DNA of 64,000 bases. Origin: Granulicella aggregans. GTDB lineage: Bacteria > Acidobacteriota > Terriglobia > Terriglobales > Acidobacteriaceae. The first letter of the stretch is position 1. Every line of letters begins with the position of its first letter. The position numbers and the translations under genes are program-made. This document shows positions 26,515 to 34,593 of this stretch, one piece after another. Location: the NCBI RefSeq assembly GCF_025685565.1, contig NZ_JAGSYE010000001.1:558001-622000 (forward strand), in the 5' to 3' direction. The notes beneath the pieces were generated by a model that was not told the origin of the DNA, made no database searches, and saw only the letters and a list, made by a program, of their open reading frames with translations.

Positions 26515-28134
26515 TTACAGCTTGCCGAGTTCAACCAGCCGCACGCTTGCGATGGCCTCTACCTTGCGCAGCGCTTCGACAGCGGCAGACGCCTCGCTAG
26601 CGCTGGGAACGTCGATCTGCACGACCGCCAGCGCCTGCCCCTGCGGCACACGCTGCGAGCGGACGGAGCGGCCGAGAGCGAAGTTTGCGATGTTTAGCGA
26701 GTGTTCGCCGAGGATCGTTCCGATGCGGCCAATCACGCCGGGAACGTCGTGGTTACGAATAGCAACCAGCGTGCCATTGAGCGGCGCTTCGATGTCGATG
26801 CCGTCGTAAGCCAGAAGCCGTGGCGAAGTTCCGTGCAGCACGGTGGCGGAAGCGCTCACGTCGCCATCCGACGAGTGCAGCACCAGCTTCAGCACCGAGC
26901 CCGATCCGCCGGTAACGAACTCCTTCTTGTCTTCCTGAATGCGGATGCCACGGTCTGCGGCAATGGCCGCAGCGTTGATGCGGTTGACCGGGTCGCCGCT
27001 TGGGTCGGAGTGCGCAAAGATACCGGCAATTGCGGCGTTCCGGACCAGCTCCGTCTTGCCCTGCGCGATCCGGCCGGAATAGGTGATCTGGATGTTTTCG
27101 AGATTACCGGGAGTTGCGTGCGAGAGGAAGTGGCCGAGGCGCTCCGCCATCTCGATGTACGGCGCAAGCTCGGCGTACTCCTCATGCGAGAGAGACGGGA
27201 GATTGACGGCGTTCTGGACCACGCCGAGCTTGAGGTAGTCGCGCACCTGGCATGCAAGCTGAATGCCGATGGCCTCCTGCGCCTCGTCAGTCGAGCCGGC
27301 GATGTGCGGGCTGAGCAGAACATTGTCGAGGTTGAAGTAGGGCGAGTCCTTGAGCGGCTCCTGACGGAAGACATCGAGCGCAGCGCCGCCAATCTGGCCG
27401 GACTTCAAGCCTTCGACCAACGCCTCATCGACGATGAGTTCGCCGCGAGCACAGTTGATGATGCGCACGCCCTTCTTCATGATCGCGATCGAGTGCGCGT
27501 TGATCAGGCCTTCGGTCTGCGTGGTCAGGCCAACGTGCAGCGTGAGGTAGTCCGAGCCACGGAAGATGTCGTCGATGCCGACGAGGGTCACGTCGTTCTC
27601 ACGCGCGATCACCGGCGCAATGAAGGGATCGTAGCCGATCACGTCCATGCCAAAGGCGTTTGCGCGGCGGGCCACTTCGAGCCCGATGCGACCAAGCCCA
27701 ACGATGCCGAGCGTCTTGCCGCGTAGCTCCGAACCCTGCAGCGACTTTTTGTCCCACTTGCCGCTGTGCATGGTGCTGTTGGCACGCGGGATGCTGCGTC
27801 CCATCGCGATCATCAGGCCCAGGGTGAGTTCGGCGACGGCAACCGCGTTCGCTCCCGGCGTGTTCATCACCACGATGCCCTGCCTTGTCGCGGCATCGGT
27901 ATCGATGTTGTCCACGCCGACTCCGGCGCGGCCAATCACGCGAAGCTTGGGAGCATGCGAGAGAAGTGCGGCATCGGCCTGCACCGCCGAACGAACGACA
28001 AGCGCATCCGCATCGGCAAGTTCAGCTGCGAGGCCATTCTTGATCTGGTCGGGGGTTACGATCTGCCAGCCGGGTTCTTGTTGGAAGACGGCTAGGGTGG
28101 CGGGCGAGACTTTTTCGGCGAGAACGATCTTCAT
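26515..28134 (-). CDS. serA: D-3-phosphoglycerate dehydrogenase
   Basis: First step of serine synthesis: 3-phosphoglycerate to phosphohydroxypyruvate with NAD. 539 aa, the long type-1 form: a catalytic and Rossmann core (VVRSAVQ; GRAGVGVDNID; LGIVGLGRIGLEVA), catalytic RGELIVDEALVEGL (Arg), the Glu in FRQEPL and SPHIAGST (His), then the allosteric substrate-binding domain and a C-terminal ACT domain (NHDVPGVIGRIGTILGEHSLNIANFALGR) that usually gives serine feedback. Start ATG 28134, with GGTGGAG next to it and TAAGAT 9 nt upstream. Confidence 0.96.
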   Translation of the reverse strand: MKIVLAEKVSPATLAVFQQEPGWQIVTPDQIKNGLAAELADADALVVRSAVQADAALLSHAPKLRVIGRAGVGVDNIDTDAATRQGIVVMNTPGANAVAVAELTLGLMIAMGRSIPRANSTMHSGKWDKKSLQGSELRGKTLGIVGLGRIGLEVARRANAFGMDVIGYDPFIAPVIARENDVTLVGIDDIFRGSDYLTLHVGLTTQTEGLINAHSIAIMKKGVRIINCARGELIVDEALVEGLKSGQIGGAALDVFRQEPLKDSPYFNLDNVLLSPHIAGSTDEAQEAIGIQLACQVRDYLKLGVVQNAVNLPSLSHEEYAELAPYIEMAERLGHFLSHATPGNLENIQITYSGRIAQGKTELVRNAAIAGIFAHSDPSGDPVNRINAAAIAADRGIRIQEDKKEFVTGGSGSVLKLVLHSSDGDVSASATVLHGTSPRLLAYDGIDIEAPLNGTLVAIRNHDVPGVIGRIGTILGEHSLNIANFALGRSVRSQRVPQGQALAVVQIDVPSASEASAAVEALRKVEAIASVRLVELGKL

Positions 28135-28172
28135 GTCTCCACCATCTTACGATGAGGAGGCAAGTCAGAGTA

Positions 28173-28337
28173 TTACAGGGCTTCGATCACACGAAGCGAG
28201 AGGGCTTCCACCTTCGACCGTGCTTCGTCCAGCGTTTTGCCGTATACCAGCGCGCCAGGCAGAGATGGAATCTCCGCGATCCAACGACCATCGTCTTCCC
28301 GCTCGAGTTCGATCTCGCCAATCATAGGCTTTGCCAT
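28173..28337 (-). CDS. Small HicB-like antitoxin-type protein, behind Uma2
   Basis: 54 codons, too short for many gene callers: ATG at 28337, TAA at 28175-28173, with AGGGT upstream. The peptide starts MAKPMIGEIELEREDDGRW, then IAEIPSLPGALVYGKTLDEA and a final helix. This is the HicB half-RNase-H pattern (D-G-x-[WY]-x-A-x-[IV]-P-x-L-P-G ... G-x-T-x-[DE]-E-A), with Ala where many relatives have Cys after PG. It lacks a DNA-binding tail, and no HicA toxin gene is adjacent. It starts 14 nt after the stop of the Uma2 gene on the same strand, so the two are probably one operon. Confidence 0.75.
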   Translation of the reverse strand: MAKPMIGEIELEREDDGRWIAEIPSLPGALVYGKTLDEARSKVEALSLRVIEAL

Positions 28338-28351
28338 CGTTACCCTATGGA

Positions 28352-28960
28352 CTACTTTAGCGCTGGCCAGAGGCGCTCCGCGCGGAGCACAAAGCCCGCC
28401 ACCGGCTCGCCCGCTTCGACCAGCTCCGGGCGCTCCAGCTTACGCACAGCTTCGCCCGGAACGTAGATGGTCACGTTCGCATCGATCGGATCGACTAGCC
28501 ACGCAAGCTGCGCCCCGTTATCCATCCAGAGCTGCATCTTCTCTTCGACTATGCGTCGGGAGTCGCTGCGCGAACGCACTTCGATCAAGAACTCCGGGCA
28601 CAGCGGCGGAAAACTCGCCTGCTCTTCGGGCGTAAGGGCGTTCCAGCGCGCCAGTGACACCCATGCCGCATCGGGCGAGAGACAGGAGCCATCGGGAAGG
28701 TTGAAGCCAGTATTCGGACTGAAGGAGACGCCGGTGCCAGTCTCGTCAGTCCAACTTGCGAGTGCCCCTGAGACCCGCATCTCGTTCGTTCCGCCGATTC
28801 CGCCAATGGGAGTCATCATCACGATCTCTCCATACTTGTTCCGCTCAAATCGGTAGGGTTTGTTGACTTCGGAGAAGTGAATCAGTTCTTCATCGGTGAG
28901 AGGCACGGCGGGGCGGATAAGGACTGGGGGAGCCAGGCTAGACAGGTCGAGGTTCATCAT
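28352..28960 (-). CDS. Uma2 family (DUF820) restriction-endonuclease-fold protein
   Basis: 202 aa from ATG 28960, with GGAGG about 12 nt upstream; ATG 28957 is equally possible. Uma2 landmarks are YGEIVMMTPIGG, SPDAAWVSLARW (the active-site Asp strand), PEFLIEVRSRSD (the E-x-R/K strand), KMQLWMDNGAQLAWLVDP, and the P-G-E/V-x-x-L tail. It differs clearly from the Uma2 protein at 8311. The short HicB-like gene follows it at once. Confidence 0.9.
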   Translation of the reverse strand: MMNLDLSSLAPPVLIRPAVPLTDEELIHFSEVNKPYRFERNKYGEIVMMTPIGGIGGTNEMRVSGALASWTDETGTGVSFSPNTGFNLPDGSCLSPDAAWVSLARWNALTPEEQASFPPLCPEFLIEVRSRSDSRRIVEEKMQLWMDNGAQLAWLVDPIDANVTIYVPGEAVRKLERPELVEAGEPVAGFVLRAERLWPALK

Positions 28961-29012
28961 GGCGTACAGGCACCTCCGCTGCTTCCATCTTATTCTCTGC
29001 GATCCGCGACCA

Positions 29013-30197
29013 TCAGACGAAAAAGTGCGGCACGAAGCTGCTGAGATTGTCCGTAATCGGCCCTGCGGATTCGCGGATGCCCAGCCCGCAGCACTCCTGG
29101 TCGACCATCCAAAGGCCGAGCACCGGGTAGCGCAGATTGCCGTTCGTCTCCTCGAAGACTGCGTCGGGCGCAAGCGCCTGGCAGATCGTTCTGCCGCCCG
29201 CATACGGGCCATCGGTCACGATCGGCTGCGCGTCCGGCCGGACAAGCGTGATATTCGCGCCCTCGCGCGACAGCAACGGCTTGCGCACGTAGCTAGGCAT
29301 GCCATTGGGCGCGTCGAAGTAGGCCTCGAGCAGGTTCGGATGGTTGGGATACAGCTCCCAAAGGATCGGCAGGATGCCCTTGTTCGAGAGCAGCATCTTC
29401 CAGATAGGCTCGATCCAGCGGACGGCCTGGTAGGTGTCCAGAGCGTGTGGGCCAAACTCCTCGGCCAACATCGTCTCCCACGGATATAGCTTGAAGATCG
29501 AGAACATCTGGTCTTCATTGGGGTCAAGGAACGCCTGTAACTCGTCGTTCCATCCAATCTCCGACATGAACATCTGTAGCGTCGGGATGCCCGCCTGCTC
29601 TGCCGTATCGCGCAGATAGACCGTGGTCAACTGGTCTTCGGGATAGTCGAGCGCCGCGAAGTACACCGGCTTCGAGAGATAGTTGTCGAGGTCCTTCCAC
29701 TTCGCGATCAGCTTCTCGTGGATCGAGCTGAACTGATCGCGATTCGCCGAAACCAGCGACTCCGGCATCTCTTCCAGCCAGTTCCACTGGACGACGGCTG
29801 CTTCGAGCAGCGAAGTCGGTGTATCGGCGTTGTACTCAAGCAGTTTCGGAGCCTCACCGCTCTCCGCGCCTATCCAACTAAAGTCGAAGCGGCCATAGAT
29901 CGCCGGCGGCTCGTTCTCCCAGGCCCACTCGATCGCAGGAATCGCGGACCATGGGATGCCGAGGTCTTCGTAGCGCTTGTTGTCGATGATGTGCTGTGCC
30001 GCAGCCAGGCACATGGTCTGCATCTCGTTGCCCGCAGCCTCAAGGGTGTCGATCTCTGCGGCCGTGAACTCGTACGCGTTGGACTCATCCCAATACGGGC
30101 GGTCCATGCTGTCGTCGTCGGGCGTGTGATAGACAAGGCCGACGGACTCGACCTTCTGCTGCCAGTTCTCTCTTGGATCGATCGCAATGCGACGCAT
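29013..30197 (-). CDS. Glutathionylspermidine synthase-like ATP-grasp protein (YgiC-like)
   Basis: 394 aa, starting RRIAIDPRENWQQKVESVGL. It carries the signature of the glutathionylspermidine synthase preATP-grasp/ATP-grasp family (YWDESNAYEFT; GRFDFSW; KLLEYNADTPTSLLEAAVVQW; a C-terminal GLGIRES). E. coli YgiC and YjfC are relatives of unknown substrate; they lack the amidase half of true Gsp. Start ATG 30197 overlaps the stop of the upstream lipoprotein gene (TAATG), so translation is probably coupled. The same lipoprotein-plus-enzyme pairing (ygiB-ygiC) exists in enterobacteria. Confidence 0.9.
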   Translation of the reverse strand: MRRIAIDPRENWQQKVESVGLVYHTPDDDSMDRPYWDESNAYEFTAAEIDTLEAAGNEMQTMCLAAAQHIIDNKRYEDLGIPWSAIPAIEWAWENEPPAIYGRFDFSWIGAESGEAPKLLEYNADTPTSLLEAAVVQWNWLEEMPESLVSANRDQFSSIHEKLIAKWKDLDNYLSKPVYFAALDYPEDQLTTVYLRDTAEQAGIPTLQMFMSEIGWNDELQAFLDPNEDQMFSIFKLYPWETMLAEEFGPHALDTYQAVRWIEPIWKMLLSNKGILPILWELYPNHPNLLEAYFDAPNGMPSYVRKPLLSREGANITLVRPDAQPIVTDGPYAGGRTICQALAPDAVFEETNGNLRYPVLGLWMVDQECCGLGIRESAGPITDNLSSFVPHFFV

Positions 30198-30553
30198 TAT
30201 TCTCCTGCTCCCCCGCCACCTTCGCTGCCCGAGAACGAACTGCCAAAACCACCGCGTGCAGTCGTCGAGTACGACCGTCCCGGAACAGGTGTAAAGCTGC
30301 CTCCGCCGACGACGCTGCCAAGCCCGTAACCGCCGTATCCACCGTAATAGTAGTGGTACGGCATCGGAATAAAGATGAATCCGCCATGACCGTCGGGCCG
30401 CTGCACCTGGCCTGTCTGTTGGCAAAAAGACTGGTCGACTACCTTGTTGTTCTCGTCGACGCAGCGCTGCATCTCCTGGTGATGGCAGCCGGAGAGCATC
30501 GCCATGGCCGCAGCGGCGACGAGAGGAGCGGCGACTTTCGTTGAGCGCTTCAC
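30197..30553 (-). CDS. Small lipoprotein, YgiB/DUF1190-like, partner of the YgiC-like enzyme
   Basis: 118 aa from GTG 30553 (GGTGAG 9 nt upstream); a TTG at 30559 is also possible. It has a signal peptide and lipobox LSGC, then CHHQEMQRCVDENN with several Cys, a Tyr/Gly-rich centre (YHYYYGGYGGYGLG) and the ending ARGGFGSSFSG. The RGGFGSS ending resembles E. coli YgiB. The assignment rests on this tail, the size, the lipobox and the neighbour, not on full-length similarity. It overlaps the next gene by 1 nt. Confidence 0.72.
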   Translation of the reverse strand: MKRSTKVAAPLVAAAAMAMLSGCHHQEMQRCVDENNKVVDQSFCQQTGQVQRPDGHGGFIFIPMPYHYYYGGYGGYGLGSVVGGGSFTPVPGRSYSTTARGGFGSSFSGSEGGGGAGE

Positions 30554-30593
30554 GAGCAATATCTCACCAAAAGCAGGGTATCAGGATGGCGAA

Positions 30594-31382
30594 CTACTTC
30601 GACTTCGGAATTACCTCGATCTCGAAGACATTAGGCCATTGCTTGCCCGTTACGAAAAGCCGGTCTCCCTTCGCATCGTAAGCGATGCCGTTGAGAACCG
30701 ACTCGGAGTTGATTCTTTGATCGTCCGGCAGAAGGCCCGTCAGATCGATCCATCCGAGGATACGTCCGTCCTGAGGAGAGATCCTTGCAATGCGGTCAGA
30801 GTGCCAGATGTTCGCGTAGATCTCGCCCTTGACCATCTCAAGCTCGTTCAGTTGATCGACGGCGCGCGTGCCATCCTTCACGACAATGTGGCGCGTCTCC
30901 TGAAATGTCCGTGGGTTGCGAAAGCGAAGCGTGGCGCTACCATCGCTGGTAATGATCTCGGAGGCGGTTCGAGTCATGCCCCAGCCTTCGCCGTCGTACT
31001 TGAACTGTCCGACGACCCGGAAGGAGAACCGGTCGTAGACAAAGCCAGTATGAGACCGCCACGTCCAACCGAGGATATTCGGCCCCCAGTCCACGATGCC
31101 TTCGCCGAAGTAGTTCGGAGCAAGACTAACTTGCTGAATGGGCTTACCCGTCGCAGGCGTAATCGCCAGCACTTCAGAGTGTCCCTCAAGCCCGGTGCTC
31201 TCGTAAAAGAGGCCGTTGAGATAGAAGAAGCCTTCTGTATAGCTCGAGGTCGAGTGAGGATACGTAGCGACGACCTTATACGTGTAGACAGGCGCTGCTA
31301 CGCAACGCATCGACACGGTAGCGAGAAGAAGCAGCAAGCGAATTCGAAGGATAATACGCAGAGAAACCCCGAAGAGAGACAC
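30594..31382 (-). CDS. Glutaminyl-peptide cyclotransferase (beta-propeller type)
   Basis: Makes N-terminal pyroglutamate on exported peptides or proteins. 262 aa with an N-terminal hydrophobic segment, probably a signal. Plant/bacterial QC-type landmarks are YTEGFFYLNGLFYESTGLEG, GWGMTRTASEIITSDGS, LNELEMVKGEIYANIW, and VLNGIAYD followed by FVTGKQWPNVFEI. The start is uncertain (GTG 31382) because no ribosome site is visible. Confidence 0.9.
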   Translation of the reverse strand: MSLFGVSLRIILRIRLLLLLATVSMRCVAAPVYTYKVVATYPHSTSSYTEGFFYLNGLFYESTGLEGHSEVLAITPATGKPIQQVSLAPNYFGEGIVDWGPNILGWTWRSHTGFVYDRFSFRVVGQFKYDGEGWGMTRTASEIITSDGSATLRFRNPRTFQETRHIVVKDGTRAVDQLNELEMVKGEIYANIWHSDRIARISPQDGRILGWIDLTGLLPDDQRINSESVLNGIAYDAKGDRLFVTGKQWPNVFEIEVIPKSK

Positions 31383-31404
31383 ACCGAACTTCGATTGGCA
31401 CTAA

Positions 31405-31442
31405 GGGTGCCCCACGTCTCAGAATCGAGACGTGGGGCACCC
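31405..31442. repeat. Intergenic hairpin repeat, family 1, copy C
   Basis: Perfect 16-bp stem: GGGTGCCCCACGTCTC pairs with GAGACGTGGGGCACCC across a 6-nt loop. It is the most symmetrical copy. It sits 29 nt after the premature stop of the truncated aminotransferase and can serve as its terminator. Confidence 0.8.
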
Positions 31443-31470
31443 GCGTTTATCGGCACAACTGGTTATGCGC

Positions 31471-32250
31471 TTAAGCCTCTTGCGCCGCGATCCAGTCGAG
31501 CGCGGCACCCATAGCGGCAATCAGCGCAACCGGCGGTGTGTAGGCCATCTCGCCTTGCCTCGCGCTTTTGCGCTGCTTGCGCAGGTCGAAGTAGTAGCGC
31601 GGGTTGTAGCTCGCCTCCATGCGGCCCCAGGTCTTCTCTGAGAGAGCGAGGAAGCTCAGCCCGGGCGAAACCATCAGCGACTGCGACGCGCCGATCAGAG
31701 CATCGATCCCCCAGGCATCCACCTGGAGCTCGGTGTTGCCCAGCGCGGCGATGGCATCGACCACAAGCAGCGCCTCGCTCTCGGTCTCCTTGAGCAACTT
31801 CGCAACGGACTCGACCGGGTGATGCACACCTGCCAAGCTCTCAGTGGCCTGCATGAAGACGCATCGCGTCTCCAGCTTCAGCTTCGCCTTAATCTCGTCG
31901 AGCGAGAACGTGCCCTCGTGAGGAGCAGAGACCACATCGACCGCGCACCCGAAGTTCGCCGCCAGCGCCGTCCAGCGCTCGCCATACTTCCCGGCGCTCA
32001 GCACCAGGACGCGGTCTCCGGGAGAGGTGAGGTTCGAGACCGAGGCCTCCATCGCGCCGGTTCCGGAGGCGGAGAGGCATACCACGTCGTTCTCCGTGCC
32101 GAGGAACTCCTTGAGCTGCGAAAGCACGTGGAGGTAGAGCGTGCGGAACTCCGGAGACTCCGGTTGCATATCAGCAGCAGCCATGGCTTGCTGCGCGGCG
32201 GGAAGCAAAGGAGTAGGGCTCGGCGTGAAGAGGCGAGTCTTGCGGATCAT
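31471..32250 (-). CDS. Truncated class V aminotransferase lacking the PLP lysine
   Basis: 259 aa, against about 380 for the alanine-glyoxylate/serine-pyruvate aminotransferase family it matches (FTPSPTPLLPAAQ; SGTGAMEASVSNL; GDRVLVLSAGKYGERW; VVDAIAALG with the PLP-pairing Asp). The family segment G-S-Q-K-A-L-M, which carries the PLP lysine, reads G-A-S-Q-S-L-M here, so the lysine is lost. The small C-terminal domain is absent: the frame stops after LDWIAAQEA. There is no other stop or frameshift. It is either a decaying gene or a protein with a non-transaminase role. A TACAAT box lies 6 nt before the ATG. Confidence 0.8.
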   Translation of the reverse strand: MIRKTRLFTPSPTPLLPAAQQAMAAADMQPESPEFRTLYLHVLSQLKEFLGTENDVVCLSASGTGAMEASVSNLTSPGDRVLVLSAGKYGERWTALAANFGCAVDVVSAPHEGTFSLDEIKAKLKLETRCVFMQATESLAGVHHPVESVAKLLKETESEALLVVDAIAALGNTELQVDAWGIDALIGASQSLMVSPGLSFLALSEKTWGRMEASYNPRYYFDLRKQRKSARQGEMAYTPPVALIAAMGAALDWIAAQEA

Positions 32251-32256
32251 GCCCTC

Positions 32257-32262
32257 ATTGTA
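32257..32262 (-). promoter_or_regulatory. TANNNT box directly before the truncated aminotransferase
   Basis: TACAAT on the minus strand ends 6 nt before ATG 32250, which fits a leaderless transcript. No good -35 is seen at 17 bp. Confidence 0.4.
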
Positions 32263-32380
32263 TCGAGGCCTCACCCCGGCGAGTTGGTGCAACGCCTGCC
32301 GAAACAGAGTCTCTTGAAGCAAGAAAAATCCGGAGACGCCGCCCAACTGCGGCCGCGCCTCCGGGTGCGAAATTCGAAAA

Positions 32381-33364
32381 CTACTTGATGGTTCCGTTCA
32401 TCCCAGCCGGATAGAAGACACCCTTATTGCCTGCACCACCACCGGTGACGATCTGCAGTACCTGCTGAGGGGTGCGCGCAAATCCCTGGCTGTAGCTGGT
32501 CGCAGCGCTCGATTCACTGATGTCCACGTCTACCAGCGTGGTCACGGGGTAGGTTGCCGAAGTTCCCTGCAACGCTACGGTCGTGTTCATGATGCCGAAG
32601 TCGTCCTGCGAGAGCGGCTTGCCACCGGGGTTCGCCAGTGCGGAGCGCGTCGCCGAGATCTTCTGCGTATATCCAAGCAGCGTTCCCGAGCCCGCATCCA
32701 GCCGGTTGATCGAGAGACGAACCAGGCCCGCGTGATAGGCCTCGACCGCGTGAATACCGACGGCTGCTGTCAGTGTCGACTTACTACTGATCGACCCTGC
32801 AGCACCGTGATACGCGGTCACGCCTACGTCTTCGAAGATGTACGCACCAATGAGGAATGTCGCGTCGCTGGCGAACGGATCGAAGGCCGGTCCGATGCCA
32901 GCAGCCGCAGCTAGCGTGTTGAACGAGGTGTAAAGGTCGATGTTGGGCATCGAAACCGCAGCGGTACTGAGTGCGCCCTGAAGGAAGGTCACGTGCTTGC
33001 CTTCTTCGATCGCTGTCTCTGCGGCGTAGGCTGCGATTGCCGTATCGGTGAACGGCACCTTCGCGAAGTTGGGCTTGAGCGCCACCGTTCCGCCGGTTCC
33101 ACCGTTGACGCTGATCGGAATCGGTGTCGGCAGGTGGTCGATGGTGACGCCGGAGACGGCGAGGTTGTAGAACTGGGCCTCGAGGTACTCGAGGTTCAGC
33201 GCGAAGTTGAGGATGTCCGCGTCAGTCAATGCAGTCGTTTGTGCATTCGCCTTGGTCACTCCGGCTACAGCGAGGCCGGCGAGTGCGGCGCTACCCAGCG
33301 AAAGCATCTTGCGGCGGCTCTTGACGATGACTTCGTCCAGTATCTGTGTCTCTAAATTTGCCAT
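32381..33364 (-). CDS. Exported ferritin-like domain protein (second of a pair)
   Basis: 327 aa. The N-terminus has a Tat-like motif SRRKMLSLGS with a hydrophobic stretch ending AQT. The four-helix ferritin-like bundle shows paired carboxylate/histidine ligands: NLEYLEAQFY, ETAIEEGKHVTFLQ, FEDVGVTAYHG and AVEAYHAGLVR. Proteins of this Ferritin_2 type may bind a di-metal site outside the cytoplasm; the role is untested. It follows its paralog by 13 nt on the same strand. Confidence 0.87.
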   Translation of the reverse strand: MANLETQILDEVIVKSRRKMLSLGSAALAGLAVAGVTKANAQTTALTDADILNFALNLEYLEAQFYNLAVSGVTIDHLPTPIPISVNGGTGGTVALKPNFAKVPFTDTAIAAYAAETAIEEGKHVTFLQGALSTAAVSMPNIDLYTSFNTLAAAAGIGPAFDPFASDATFLIGAYIFEDVGVTAYHGAAGSISSKSTLTAAVGIHAVEAYHAGLVRLSINRLDAGSGTLLGYTQKISATRSALANPGGKPLSQDDFGIMNTTVALQGTSATYPVTTLVDVDISESSAATSYSQGFARTPQQVLQIVTGGGAGNKGVFYPAGMNGTIK

Positions 33365-33377
33365 GGGGTCCCTGTCC

Positions 33378-34292
33378 TTAAGATGCGGTTACGCTGATGT
33401 TGCCGTTGAGTCCGTTGGGGAAGAATGCGCCGCTCTTGACGCCGGCAGCGGGAGCCGCACCATAGACGATGTGCAGCACCTCGTCTGTCGTGCGCGCGAA
33501 GGCGATGGCGTTGGCGGAGCTCGCCGCGACGATGCTGTTGATGCTGAGCGTCGTCTCGTTGCCGCCACCCAGCGTCCCGCGAAGGACGGAGATCTGGTTG
33601 GCTGCGGTCAGGTAAGTCTGCGATGCTCCGGAGACTGAAGCTGCACCGGCGATGATCGTGCGGATGATGCCAGCGTGGTAGGCCTCAACCGCCTGAATGC
33701 CAGCCGCAGCACTGAGGTTGGCAACCGAGGTAAGTAGAGCAGCCGCTCCCGTGTACGCCGTGACGCCCACATCTTCAAACGCGAAGGCACCGACGAGGAA
33801 AGAGTTCTCATCCGCGAAGGCGTTGAACGTCGATCCGATTCCAGCCGCCGATGCGACTGCGTTGAAGCCAGCCGTCAGGTCGATGTTCGGCCGAGCGACG
33901 GCAGACGATCCGAGCGCGGCGCGCAGCAGGCGGACATGGTTCAGCTCATCCTGCGCGATCATATTCGCGTAGTTGGCGTAGGCCGAAGTCGCGAACTGTA
34001 CCTGAGCGCCACCCGTTACCGTCCCAGCGCCTGAACCGGCATCCGTGGATGAGAGGCCATTGCCGGTCGCGGCGCGAAGATAGAACTCTGCTTCGAGATA
34101 CTCGAGGTTCAGCGCAAAGTTGAGATAGTCGGCGTCTGTAAGAGTTGTCGCAGGCGGCGTTACCGGGGTGGTGGTTGAGGTACTGTCGCCGCATCCCACA
34201 AGGACGGCAGCGGCAGCCACGGTGCCCGAACCCACAAGAAAGTTCCTGCGCGAAAGGGCTTTATCTACAAGATTTGTCAGTTTCGTTTCCAC
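33378..34292 (-). CDS. Exported ferritin-like domain protein (first of a pair), probable Tat lipoprotein
   Basis: 304 aa from GTG 34292 with a strong ribosome site (AGGAGAG, 7 nt away). SRRNFLVGSG is a Tat motif and AVLVGC a lipobox, suggesting a Tat-exported lipoprotein. The ferritin-like ligands are NLEYLEAEFY, QDELNHVRLLR, FEDVGVTAY and AVEAYHAGIIR. It shares the NxxLTDAD(I/Y)LNFALNLEYLEA region with its downstream neighbour, so the two are a tandem duplication probably transcribed together. Confidence 0.87.
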   Translation of the reverse strand: METKLTNLVDKALSRRNFLVGSGTVAAAAVLVGCGDSTSTTTPVTPPATTLTDADYLNFALNLEYLEAEFYLRAATGNGLSSTDAGSGAGTVTGGAQVQFATSAYANYANMIAQDELNHVRLLRAALGSSAVARPNIDLTAGFNAVASAAGIGSTFNAFADENSFLVGAFAFEDVGVTAYTGAAALLTSVANLSAAAGIQAVEAYHAGIIRTIIAGAASVSGASQTYLTAANQISVLRGTLGGGNETTLSINSIVAASSANAIAFARTTDEVLHIVYGAAPAAGVKSGAFFPNGLNGNISVTAS

Positions 34293-34593
34293 AATATGCC
34301 TCTCCTTGTAACGAGTGCGTTGCGACGCAGTCCCGCGCTGCCGCAGCAAGCCGTGCCAGCGCGCCGTTACTCAATCAACCAGGGATGTTGGGGGCATGAA
34401 CAACGTGCGACGGTCCCGAGCGGAACCGCCTTGAAACAGGCCCAGGGTCAAGTGGACTACTCCACCTGTATTGCTCTGAGAACGGCATCTGATACCGACT
34501 GGATTGCACAAAAGTTTTCTTATTCTGCATCCGAAAAAAGGTTGCCTGCGTACTTCGAGACCGTTACAAGAAAGGCAATTTAGAATTGATCCC
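34293..34593. other. Divergent intergenic region, 301 bp
   Basis: Lies between the ferritin-like pair (-) and yqeY (+). It holds the ribosome site of the first ferritin-like gene, a small palindrome GTGGA-CTAC-TCCAC (34452-34465) and the TAGAAT box just before yqeY. I see no gene in it. Confidence 0.5.
34581..34586 (+). promoter_or_regulatory. TANNNT box directly before yqeY
   Basis: TAGAAT ends 7 nt before the ATG, with no Shine-Dalgarno between. It predicts a leaderless yqeY transcript. Confidence 0.45.
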
